Below, in pieces: positions 1 to 6,435 of a stretch of 9,108 nt of DNA. Below the pieces are notes generated by a model. It was not told the DNA's origin. It did no database searches and saw nothing but the letters and a program-made list of their open reading frames with translations. The translations under genes were made by a program, and so were the position numbers. Positions within the stretch are counted from its first letter, which is position 1. Each line of letters opens with the position of its first letter. Source of the stretch: Bacillota bacterium (GTDB lineage: Bacteria; Bacillota; Dethiobacteria; Dethiobacterales; Dethiobacteraceae); contig DUUE01000103.1 of the NCBI GenBank assembly GCA_012841735.1, positions 1 to 9,108 of the forward strand. Reading direction: 5' to 3'.

Positions 1-494
1 ACAGGAAGGTGGGGATGATTACCATTGACACCTACCGTGTCGGGGCGGTGGACCAGCTGCGCACCTATGCGGATATTACCGGCATGCCCGTAGAAGTGGT
101 GATGACCCCCAGGGAAATGGCCCCCGCCCTGGAGAAACTTTCCGCCTGCGACATCATCCTGGTGGATACTGCCGGACGGAACGCCAAAAATACCATGCAG
201 GTTTCCGAGCTTGCCGGCTTCCTCTCCGTCCTGCCCTCCCCGGAAATTTTTCTTGTCCTGAGTGCCACAACCAAAACACAGGACCTGTACCTGATTATGG
301 ATAAATTCAGTAAAGTTAATTACAACCGCCTGATTTTCACCAAGCTGGATGAAACGGCAACTTACGGAGTGATCCTCAATGCCTGTGCCAAGACTAACTA
401 CCCGGTCACTTATGTCACCACGGGACAGAATGTACCGGATGATCTGGAGGCAGCACATTCTGAGAAGCTGGCCAATCTGATCCTGGGGGGGTGA
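1..494 (+). CDS. flhF: FlhF, SRP-type GTPase, C-terminal part (5' end outside window)
   Basis: FlhF is a GTPase related to Ffh and FtsY of the signal recognition particle. It acts at the membrane to set the site and number of flagella, together with its activator FlhG. The reading frame is open from base 3, so the upstream part lies outside the window and about 163 residues are visible. These cover most of the G domain: the DTYR element just after the window start, the G3 motif DTAGR at about bases 170-180, the G4 motif TKLD at about 340-351, and a G5-like GQNVPDDL near the C-terminus. A GTG at base 9 and an ATG at base 15 are internal codons, not starts, because conserved G-domain sequence is already under way there. 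The stop TGA is at 492-494 and flhG follows directly, which is the usual gene pair. I am very confident of the family. Confidence 0.95.
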   Translation, partial: RKVGMITIDTYRVGAVDQLRTYADITGMPVEVVMTPREMAPALEKLSACDIILVDTAGRNAKNTMQVSELAGFLSVLPSPEIFLVLSATTKTQDLYLIMDKFSKVNYNRLIFTKLDETATYGVILNACAKTNYPVTYVTTGQNVPDDLEAAHSEKLANLILGG

Positions 495-498
495 TGTG

Positions 499-1404
499 AT
501 GTTAGATCAGGCTGAACACCTGCGCAGGCTGGCAGCATCGGCATCACTGCAGCACAAGCTGCAGCACGGGAAAAAAAGAATACCCCGTGTCATTACCGTT
601 ACAAGCGGCAAAGGGGGCGTGGGAAAGACCAGTCTGGTTGTAAATCTGGCCATTGCCCTGTCACGCCTGGGGAAAAAAGTGGCTGTCATGGATGCCGACC
701 TTGGCCTCGCCAATGTGGACGTCATGCTGGGGCTTGTCCCGCTGCATACACTCTATGACGTGGTCCAGGGGCGTAAAACCCTGGAAGAGATTCTGATTAC
801 CGGGCCTGAAGGGATTAAAATTATTGCCGGTGCCAATGGCCTGGCGGAATTGGCCAATCTTACTGACAAGCAGCGGGGGCATCTTGTCAGCAGCCTGCTT
901 TCCCTGGAGGAAACGGCCGATGTATTGCTGATTGACACGTCAGCCGGCCTCTCCCAGTCGGTCCTGTCTTTCATCTTTGCCGCCGATGAACTTGTTGTCG
1001 TTACCACTCCCGACCCTACCGCTATAACAGATGCTTATGGCATCGTCAAGGTAGTCTCCAAACAGCAACCGCGCCCCAAAATAAAACTGGTTGTCAACCA
1101 GGTTAACAGTGAGAACGAGGGCAAGGCCATTGCCGGGCGTTTTGCGGAGGTAAGCCGCAGGTTTTTGCAGCTGGAAGTGCAGTTTCTGGGTATTGTCAGC
1201 AACGATCAGCATGTGGTCAGGGCGGTGAGGCAGCAGTTGCCTTTTGTCGTCAGCTTCCCCAGGGCCAAAGCGGCCCAGGATGTTCAGGCTATTGCCCATG
1301 CCCTGCTGGCCCTGCCCGCGGAAGCTCCGCGCGGCATCCGGGGGTTCCTGGCCCGCCTGACTGCTTTATGGGAAAAAACCGGTGAACCGGAGGACTGCTT
1401 ATGA
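499..1404 (+). CDS. flhG: FlhG (YlxH), MinD-like ATPase controlling flagellar number
   Basis: FlhG is a ParA/MinD-family ATPase that dimerises on ATP, binds the membrane and stimulates FlhF GTPase activity. Counting from ATG 499 it has 301 residues, a normal length. The N-terminus carries a DQAEHLR segment (residues 3-9), matching the DQAxxLR helix known to activate FlhF. The deviant Walker A motif KGGVGKT is at about 38-44, with the signature lysine. A DADLGLAN segment follows at about 65-72 and a DTSAG switch motif lies mid-protein. The last 25 residues (GFLARLTALWE) could form an amphipathic helix like the MinD membrane-targeting sequence; this is inference. A GTG at 496 sits immediately upstream in frame and could also start translation. 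I prefer ATG 499 because it sits better behind the G-run at 485-491. The gene overlaps the following PilZ gene by 4 bases (ATGA), which implies translational coupling. Confidence 0.94.
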   Translation: MLDQAEHLRRLAASASLQHKLQHGKKRIPRVITVTSGKGGVGKTSLVVNLAIALSRLGKKVAVMDADLGLANVDVMLGLVPLHTLYDVVQGRKTLEEILITGPEGIKIIAGANGLAELANLTDKQRGHLVSSLLSLEETADVLLIDTSAGLSQSVLSFIFAADELVVVTTPDPTAITDAYGIVKVVSKQQPRPKIKLVVNQVNSENEGKAIAGRFAEVSRRFLQLEVQFLGIVSNDQHVVRAVRQQLPFVVSFPRAKAAQDVQAIAHALLALPAEAPRGIRGFLARLTALWEKTGEPEDCL

Positions 1405-2045
1405 GCCGCAGCCGGCTGTATCTCGGGCAGAAAATCATGGTGGCTGCGTTGCCTGACGGGGAATTGTTCAAGAGTATGATCCAGGAACTGGATGACAATA
1501 AATTGGCTATTACCCTGCCGGTCCGGGGCGGGCAATACCTGCTCCTGCATAAAGGAGACAAAGTCAGGGTGGAATTTGTCCTGGAGGATGCGGTTTACAG
1601 TTTTATCGGTGAAATTCTGGAAAGGAAAAAAGTAAACAACGTATCCCTCCTGGTCCTGCCCAGGCCGTCTGTGCTATCCCGGAGGCAGCGCAGGCAGTAT
1701 GTCCGCCTGCCGGTGGTCATGCCGCTGCAAATCCGTACAGAAAAAGAAGACGGCAGCGAGATGGTGATCAGGGGGAAAGTGGTTGACCTTTCCGGAGGCG
1801 GCTTGCAGTTCGTCTCCAATGAAGCGCTGCCCGTTAACACGGAAGTGACGCTTACCCTGCCGCTTGACGACGGGCAGAAGGGTAAACCCCTGGTTTTTAA
1901 GGGCGTAGTCAGCTGGGTGATTGTGGACAGGTCAAAAAGAAATGCCCGCACCGGCGTCCAGTTTGCCGGGATTAAAGAAACGGACAGAGAGCGGATTATT
2001 GCTTATATTTTCCGCGAACTGCGGAAACGCATTCCGCCGTCATAA
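1401..2045 (+). CDS. PilZ-domain c-di-GMP receptor, YcgR/FlgZ-like
   Basis: This is a predicted c-di-GMP effector of the YcgR type, 214 residues long. The N-terminal half (about 1-90) resembles the beta-barrel YcgR-N domain. The C-terminal half is a PilZ domain. Both halves of the c-di-GMP binding signature are intact: RQYVR (residues 98-102, RxxxR) at the domain junction, and DLSGGG (129-134, D/NxSxxG). YcgR-type proteins bind the motor or stator when c-di-GMP is high and slow or stop rotation. Placement in a flagellar operon fits such a brake, but the partner cannot be read from sequence. The start ATG overlaps the flhG stop and has a GGAGG ribosome binding site at 1389-1393. In B. subtilis the equivalent protein (YpfA/MotI) is encoded away from the fla operon, so this position is notable. 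The family is clear; the motor-brake role is inferred. Confidence 0.9.
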   Translation: MSRSRLYLGQKIMVAALPDGELFKSMIQELDDNKLAITLPVRGGQYLLLHKGDKVRVEFVLEDAVYSFIGEILERKKVNNVSLLVLPRPSVLSRRQRRQYVRLPVVMPLQIRTEKEDGSEMVIRGKVVDLSGGGLQFVSNEALPVNTEVTLTLPLDDGQKGKPLVFKGVVSWVIVDRSKRNARTGVQFAGIKETDRERIIAYIFRELRKRIPPS

Positions 2046-2064
2046 GAAGAAAAGGGTGCTGACA

Positions 2065-2772
2065 ATGAATTATGTCCGTACTTATCAGGAAAAGAGCGAC
2101 GCCGTAAGTGCCGACACGGTAGCGCGTTACCTGCCCCTGGTGCGTTATCATGCCGGCAGGCTCATGCTGGGGCTGCCTGCCCATATCAACAGGGAAGATC
2201 TGGTGCAGGCAGGTGTCCTGGGGCTCCTGGAAGCCCTGAAACGCTTTGACCCTGCACGCGGTGTCAAATTTGAAACTTATGCTTCGCTGCGTATCCGCGG
2301 TGCCATGCTGGATGAGCTGCGCAGCCTCTCCTGGCTGCCCCGCTCCCTTTTCCGGCAGATGCGGGCACTAAATGCGGCGGAACAAAAACTGGCTGCTTCT
2401 CTCGGGCGCGAACCTACCGATGAGGAACTGGCGGCGGAGCTGAACATGCCGCCGGAGAAATACAGAAAGCTGACTGCGGCCATTAATACTGCCGCCACCG
2501 TTTCCCTGGAAGAGGCACTTTTTGCCGTACCCCCGGCAAACGGCACGGCAGAGTTTGCCCTGGAACGCATTATTGCGGAGGAAGAAAAAGAACGGCTGGC
2601 GGCTGCCATTGCGGCTTTGCCGGAACGTTACCGGCAGTTGCTTGCCCTTTATTACCAGGAAGGATTGACACTGAAAGAAGTAGGCCTCGTGCTGGGAATA
2701 ACGGAATCGCGGGTCTGCCAGCTCCATTCGCGTATTATCGGTCGCCTGCGGGCGGCGCTTACAGACTCCTGA
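2065..2772 (+). CDS. fliA: Flagellar sigma-28 factor, SigD/FliA/WhiG family
   Basis: This alternative sigma factor directs RNA polymerase to late flagellar, motor and chemotaxis promoters. From ATG 2065 the product is 235 residues, a typical SigD/FliA length. Region 2 is clear at about 20-90: RYLPLVRYHAGRL, the core-binding stretch EDLVQAGVLGLLEALKRFD, then KFETYASLRIRGAMLDELR, which covers the -10 recognition part. WLPRS begins region 3 at about 90. Region 4 has the helix-turn-helix LTLKEVGLVLGITESRVCQL at 201-220. The frame is open upstream to 1921, but that part lies inside the PilZ gene and shows no sigma homology, so I place the start at 2065 behind AAAGGG (2051-2056). In B. subtilis, sigD likewise follows the flhF-flhG region and precedes swrB, matching this layout. 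No gene for the anti-sigma factor FlgM is in the window. Confidence 0.94.
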   Translation: MNYVRTYQEKSDAVSADTVARYLPLVRYHAGRLMLGLPAHINREDLVQAGVLGLLEALKRFDPARGVKFETYASLRIRGAMLDELRSLSWLPRSLFRQMRALNAAEQKLAASLGREPTDEELAAELNMPPEKYRKLTAAINTAATVSLEEALFAVPPANGTAEFALERIIAEEEKERLAAAIAALPERYRQLLALYYQEGLTLKEVGLVLGITESRVCQLHSRIIGRLRAALTDS

Positions 2773-2795
2773 AAAAACAGACAGGGGGGGGACTT

Positions 2796-3257
2796 GTGCC
2801 GTATCTTGTTTTAGTGCTTGGTTTAGTACTGGTTTTTCTTGCCGCTTTTATGCTGGGGCAAAAGCGTGAAGAGCCGGGCGGGGAGCGGTCTAACAGTGAG
2901 GTAATGCCGCCTTTGGCGGGCAGGGAAACTGAAACCGTGCTGCAGTTGGCAGAAATGGTGGAAAGCGCCCTGGCAGAGCTGGACGAGAAAAAGCTGGTAC
3001 TGCAAAACATTTTGTCCCGCTATGAAGAGCACCGCGCAGCCATAGAACAGCGCCTGCAACTGTTGGACAGGCTGCAGGACCGGCAGGCACAGGAAAACGG
3101 GGAAGCGCCGGGTAATGAAAGTGCCGCTTTCCGTCTCCACAGGCAGGTATACGCTTTGTCCGACCAGGGCGCGTCAGTGGCGGAAATCTCCGCCTCCCTG
3201 GGAATGGGAAGGGGGGAAGTGCAATTAATCTTAAGTTTGAGAAGCCCGCGAAGCTGA
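2796..3257 (+). CDS. Membrane-anchored SwrB-like protein with C-terminal DUF6115-type helix-turn-helix
   Basis: This 153-residue protein lies directly after sigD, the position of swrB in B. subtilis. It has one hydrophobic N-terminal segment at about residues 3-21, then a charged helical region at about 44-90 likely to form a coiled coil, with KK, EE and LQ-rich heptads. The C-terminus (about 115-150; VYALSDQGASVAEISASLG, then GEVQLILSLR) resembles the small helix-turn-helix of DUF6115 proteins found in many Clostridia flagellar operons. SwrB is a single-pass membrane protein that promotes basal-body maturation and so SigD activity. The same role here is inferred from position and architecture. 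The start is GTG 2796, eight Gs (2784-2791) providing the ribosome binding site; no upstream start exists in frame after the sigD stop. The 3' end overlaps a probable small membrane-protein ORF in another frame. Confidence 0.8.
   Translation: MPYLVLVLGLVLVFLAAFMLGQKREEPGGERSNSEVMPPLAGRETETVLQLAEMVESALAELDEKKLVLQNILSRYEEHRAAIEQRLQLLDRLQDRQAQENGEAPGNESAAFRLHRQVYALSDQGASVAEISASLGMGRGEVQLILSLRSPRS
3209..3216 (+). promoter_or_regulatory. Shine-Dalgarno-like AAGGGGGG inside the SwrB-like gene, suited to an ATT start
   Basis: The purine run lies within the coding sequence of the SwrB-like gene. It ends 7 bases before ATT 3224, the only plausible initiation codon before the membrane segment in the downstream small ORF. 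The spacing is normal for a ribosome binding site. The run also encodes R-G of the SwrB-like protein, so its presence may be coincidental. Confidence 0.4.
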
Positions 3258-3340
3258 ACTGGCATTTTCTGCTGGGTGTGGGCGTAGGGATGGTGCTGGC
3301 CGCGCTGGTGATGCTGGTTGCTCCGGGCGGCCGGCTGTAA
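3224..3340 (+). CDS. Probable small single-pass membrane protein with non-AUG (ATT) start
   Basis: A short open frame, separate from the SwrB-like gene, ends at TAA 3338-3340. Read from ATT 3224 it gives 38 residues: a Lys-rich N-terminus (NLKFEKPAKLNW), a hydrophobic span of about 20 residues (FLLGVGVGMVLAALVMLV), and a short APGGRL tail. This is the shape of a single-pass membrane protein with its N-terminus inside. Support for coding is the almost uniform G/C third positions, the AAGGGGGG site at 3209-3216 and the fact that the ORF fills an otherwise unexplained gap before flgF. No ATG, GTG or TTG lies in frame before the membrane span; in-frame GTG 3278 and ATG 3290 would cut into it. It overlaps the SwrB-like gene by 34 bases. 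I recall short membrane proteins at this operon position in related bacteria, but I cannot name a family. Alternatives are a remnant of a longer gene or a -1 frameshift extension of the SwrB-like protein. Confidence 0.45.
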   Translation: MNLKFEKPAKLNWHFLLGVGVGMVLAALVMLVAPGGRL

Positions 3341-3371
3341 GCATAAATTACCGGCAAAGAAGGTGAAAAGG

Positions 3372-4124
3372 ATGATTCGGGGACTGTATACAGCGGCTGC
3401 CGGCATGATGGTAGAGGCGGCCAGGCAGGAAATTATCACGCATAATCTTGCCAACAGTGAAACACACGGTTTTAAAAAGGACCTGGCAGTGCAGCTGACA
3501 CAAACTGCTGTCCCGCTGGTCCGGGCAGGTGGACCCACCGGCGGGTCACGGCAGGTTTTGGGCACACTGGACTGGGGAGTGCTGGTTGCAGGCATTCATA
3601 CTTCCGGGGAACAGGGTTCACTGCAGGAAACCGGCAGGGCTTTGGACCTTGCCCTCTCCGGTGAAGGTTTTTTTGCCGTGGAGACTCCCCGGGGGGTGCG
3701 CTACACGCGCAACGGTGCCTTTACGGTTGATGCCGAGCGTTTTCTGGTGACGGAAAACGGAGACCGTGTGCTGGGTACCGGCGGTTTTATCCGGCTGCCG
3801 GAGGGAGAAACGGTGATAGATGAAGCGGGCCGTATTTATACCGGCGGCATTTTAACGGGTCAGCTGCAACTGACAGTATTCAGCGAGCCGGCAGTTTTAC
3901 AGAAAGACCGGGACGCCCTTTTTGCGGCGCCGGAAGATGCGGAAACGGTGCCTTTTGACGGCCAGGTCCGCCAGGGATATTTGGAAAGCTCCAATGTTTC
4001 CGTGGCGGACGAAATGGTGAGGATGCTTGTTGCGCTGCGTGCCTATGAAACAAACCAGCGGGTAATTCAGGTGCAGAATGAAATGCTGGGCAAGGCAGTG
4101 AATGAAGTTGGTGCGCTGCGCTAA
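3372..4124 (+). CDS. flgF: Flagellar proximal rod protein FlgF (hook-basal body family, FlhO-like)
   Basis: This is a rod subunit exported by the flagellar type III system to form part of the drive shaft. It has 250 residues from ATG 3372. The N-terminal rod signature is present: IRGLYTAAAGM at 2-12, then HNLANSETHGFKK at 24-36, matching the family pattern NNLANxxTxGFK. The central hook-basal body domain contains LDLALSGEGFFAV and YTRNGAF followed by an ENGDRVLG loop. The C-terminal helix motif SNVSVADEMVRMLVALRAYE...Q is the conserved end that packs with the N-terminal helix in the rod. The MxRGLYTAxxGM start and moderate length favour FlgF over FlgG. The open frame extends upstream to 3318, but family alignment and the AGAAGGTGA site (3358-3366) set the start at 3372. 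The next gene, flgG, begins 14 bases after the stop. Confidence 0.88.
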   Translation: MIRGLYTAAAGMMVEAARQEIITHNLANSETHGFKKDLAVQLTQTAVPLVRAGGPTGGSRQVLGTLDWGVLVAGIHTSGEQGSLQETGRALDLALSGEGFFAVETPRGVRYTRNGAFTVDAERFLVTENGDRVLGTGGFIRLPEGETVIDEAGRIYTGGILTGQLQLTVFSEPAVLQKDRDALFAAPEDAETVPFDGQVRQGYLESSNVSVADEMVRMLVALRAYETNQRVIQVQNEMLGKAVNEVGALR

Positions 4125-4138
4125 AGGAGGTAGGGTGG

Positions 4139-4918
4139 ATGCTTTGGAGGTTTAACGCTGCCGCCTGCGCCATGGCGGCGCAGCAGCAAAGAACGGATGT
4201 TATTGCGCATAATGTGGCCAACGTTAATACTGCAGGCTTTCGCAGGGGCGAAGTCCTGTTTGCGGACCTGCTCTATCAATCCCTGGAGGGACGCGGGAGG
4301 CCGGTTGTTCCCGCTGATATTTCCGGACAGAAGCCGGTGACGGCCGGAACAGGCTGCAGAACGGCGGCTATCCGCACCGGTTTCAGCGGGGGAGCACTGG
4401 TGCAGACAGATGAGATGTTGCATGTGGCCATTGTGGGCGACGGTTTTTTCCGTGTGCGGCTGCCGTCCGGGGTGGAAGCTTATACACGGGACGGCAGTTT
4501 CCGCAGAGACAGCGCCGGTTACCTGGTAACGGCCGACGGTTTCCGCCTTGCCCTGCCGCCACTGCCGGCACCGGAATGTGAAGTTGCAATTGCCGCCGGC
4601 GGGGAAGTTGCCGTAACTTTGCCGACGGGGGAAAGGCAGGATCTTGGGCGCCTGGAACTGGCCGCCTTTGCCAACCCTGGCGGCCTTGCCAGGCATGGTG
4701 ACAATTTGTTTGTGGCGACAGAAAATTCCGGTCCGCCGCAAAGACTGCTGCCCGGCGGGCAGACCTGCCTGCAGCAGGGATGGCTGGAACTGGCCAATGT
4801 GGATTTGGCAACAGAGCTGACCAATCTCTTGCGTAGCCTGCGTGCTTATCAGGTCAGCACGCGTGCGCTGCAGACGCTGGATGAAATGGCGGGAATTGCC
4901 AACCAGCTCCAGCGCTAG
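4139..4918 (+). CDS. flgG: Flagellar distal rod protein FlgG (FlhP-like)
   Basis: FlgG forms the distal rod below the hook. The product is 259 residues, close to the usual 260. It has the family features HNVANVNTAGFRR (24-36), DLLYQ, a GTG...ALVQTDEMLHVAIVGDGFFRV stretch in which the GDGFF core is diagnostic, and YTRDGSFRRDSAGYLVTADG. The C-terminus carries ELANVDLATELTNLL followed by RSLRAYQVSTRALQTLDEM. The segment after DLLYQ and before GTG corresponds to where FlgG has its extra L-stretch, which supports FlgG over FlgF. The extreme N-terminus is unusual (MLWRFNAAACAMAAQQQ where MxRSLWTAAxGMxAQQ is common). The ribosome binding site AAAGGAGG (4123-4130) is strong and overlaps the flgF stop, with 8 bases to the ATG. 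Whether flgF and flgG names are assigned correctly depends on a tree, but the family is not in doubt. Confidence 0.88.
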   Translation: MLWRFNAAACAMAAQQQRTDVIAHNVANVNTAGFRRGEVLFADLLYQSLEGRGRPVVPADISGQKPVTAGTGCRTAAIRTGFSGGALVQTDEMLHVAIVGDGFFRVRLPSGVEAYTRDGSFRRDSAGYLVTADGFRLALPPLPAPECEVAIAAGGEVAVTLPTGERQDLGRLELAAFANPGGLARHGDNLFVATENSGPPQRLLPGGQTCLQQGWLELANVDLATELTNLLRSLRAYQVSTRALQTLDEMAGIANQLQR

Positions 4919-4950
4919 CGGGCTGCCTGTGATGTGAAGGAGGGGAGACA

Positions 4951-6435
4951 ATGGGACTGGAATCAGCCTGGGACCTCCATGTCAGTGAAGACAGGATGTC
5001 GGCTGAACTGACTGTAACCACAGGTTATCAGGGAAGTGCAGAAGATTTGTTAAAGTCTCTCCGGCAGGCAGGCATTACATACGGAGTGCTGGCGACAGGG
5101 ATTGAGGAGGCGCTGGCCAACCGTAATGCCCCCGTCCAGGTGGCGGCAGGCTTGCCGCCTGAACACGGCAGGGACGACAGCATTATCTTTGCCGTCCCCA
5201 GGGAGGCGCTTCTGGGTGAAATCACGCTCAGGGTAGGGACCGACCTGCACAGGGCTTATGAAATTCCTTCTGTGAAGCCGGGCCAGCTGCTGGCCGAATT
5301 GATTCCGGGGACGCCGGGGAAAGAGGGCAGGGATGTTTACGGCAAAAGTGTGGCGCCGCCGCGTATCCGGCAGTACAGGCTGGCGGCCCTGTCCGGGACA
5401 AAGTTAAGTGCCGACAAAAACAGAATTTATGCCGCCTCGGCAGGGCGGCCGCACCTGGAGGTATATGGTACGCAATACCGTTTTCACGTTCAACCTGTCT
5501 TTTTCCACAGAAATGACCTTACCCTGGAAACGGCACACCTGGTATTTGACGGCGACATTGTGGTGCAGGGCAGCGTACTGGAAGGCACCACCGTCACGGC
5601 TATGGGACAGGTGGACATACTGGGCAATGTGGTCGGTGCAACTGTTACGGCCGGGCAGTCGATCCGTGTCACGGGTAATGTGATTCAAAGCACCGTCAGG
5701 GCAGGTTATGATTTTGTGCTGCTGCAGGAAACACTGCCGCTCCTGGAACAGGTGTTGCAAATGCTTTCCGGCCTGTCCAACATCCTGGAGCAGCTGGACA
5801 AACAGGGCAGGATGCCCCGGCTGCCTTTTGCCCTGGTGGTGGAGAAGGCTATATCCTTGCAGTACGGCACTTACGGTGAGCTGTGCAAACAGCTGACGGC
5901 CATGCTGGAAAAAGCGGCAAAAAAAATACCGGGGCTCTCCGGTACTTTGGATGCGGCAAATATTGGCGCCAAGCTGAATTACCGCAGCTGGGAAGGCGGT
6001 GGGGACCTGGCTGCCGCCGCTTCCGCACTGCTTGCCGCCAGGGAAGCCCTGCACATGCTGATTGAAAATACAGCCGATGTAACTTTGGCTTACGCCCTGA
6101 ATTCCTCCGTCACTGCCAGCGGCAGGATTCTGGTCCGCGGCCAGGGCAGTTTCCACAGCCGCCTGGTTGCCGGCAAAGAGGTGGAAATAACAGGCATCAC
6201 CCGCGGGGGTTCCGTGACGGCGGAAAATAAAATAAAAGCAGGCATTGTAGGCTCCGATGCAGGAGCATTGACACTGCTTTCCGTGGGAAAAAGAGGGAGT
6301 ATGGAAATTGACAGCGCTTTTGAAAACACCGTTTTCACCGTGGGCGAGAGCAGGCAGCGTCTCACGGGAACGGTAAAGAGAGTCCGGGTTGTCCTGGACC
6401 GGGACGGCCTTGTCCACCTAAGGCCCCGCGACTGA
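4951..6435 (+). CDS. fapA: FapA/DUF342 family polymer-forming protein
   Basis: This is a 494-residue member of the DUF342 (FapA, flagellar assembly protein A) family, often found in flagellar clusters of Bacillota. Its molecular role is poorly defined. The N-terminal region (about 1-200) includes the family features LRVGTDLHRAYEIPSVKPGQ and ELIPGTPGKEGRDVYGK. A parallel beta-helix follows at about 201-250, with repeating short strands and glycines (GDIVVQGSVLEGTTVTAMGQ). A helical, probably coiled-coil insert lies at about 253-325. A second beta-helix stretch at about 389-440 includes GRILVRGQGSF and ITRGGSVTAENKIKAGIVG. This sheet-helix-sheet order is the normal FapA build. The start has a strong site AAGGAGGGG (4937-4945) 5 bases before the ATG. 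The stop lies 18 bases past the end of the oppositely oriented TPR gene. The cellular role (surface polymer, assembly or signalling) cannot be decided here. Confidence 0.88.
   Translation: MGLESAWDLHVSEDRMSAELTVTTGYQGSAEDLLKSLRQAGITYGVLATGIEEALANRNAPVQVAAGLPPEHGRDDSIIFAVPREALLGEITLRVGTDLHRAYEIPSVKPGQLLAELIPGTPGKEGRDVYGKSVAPPRIRQYRLAALSGTKLSADKNRIYAASAGRPHLEVYGTQYRFHVQPVFFHRNDLTLETAHLVFDGDIVVQGSVLEGTTVTAMGQVDILGNVVGATVTAGQSIRVTGNVIQSTVRAGYDFVLLQETLPLLEQVLQMLSGLSNILEQLDKQGRMPRLPFALVVEKAISLQYGTYGELCKQLTAMLEKAAKKIPGLSGTLDAANIGAKLNYRSWEGGGDLAAAASALLAAREALHMLIENTADVTLAYALNSSVTASGRILVRGQGSFHSRLVAGKEVEITGITRGGSVTAENKIKAGIVGSDAGALTLLSVGKRGSMEIDSAFENTVFTVGESRQRLTGTVKRVRVVLDRDGLVHLRPRD

Noticed and set aside
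1921..2064. N-terminal extension of the sigma factor by 48 residues to an upstream start
   Set aside because: It lies inside the PilZ gene in another frame, has no sigma-factor similarity, and the length from ATG 2065 (235 residues) fits SigD/FliA.
4121..4951. Long minus-strand open frame (276 codons) opposite flgG
   Set aside because: It mirrors flgG, has no recognisable domain and is rich in Gln, His, Arg and Pro as expected from the complement of GC-rich coding DNA.
5404..6417. Long minus-strand open frame (337 codons) opposite fapA
   Set aside because: Opposite a well-supported DUF342 gene; the translation is rich in Gln, His, Phe and Cys with no repeat or motif, so it is a shadow frame.
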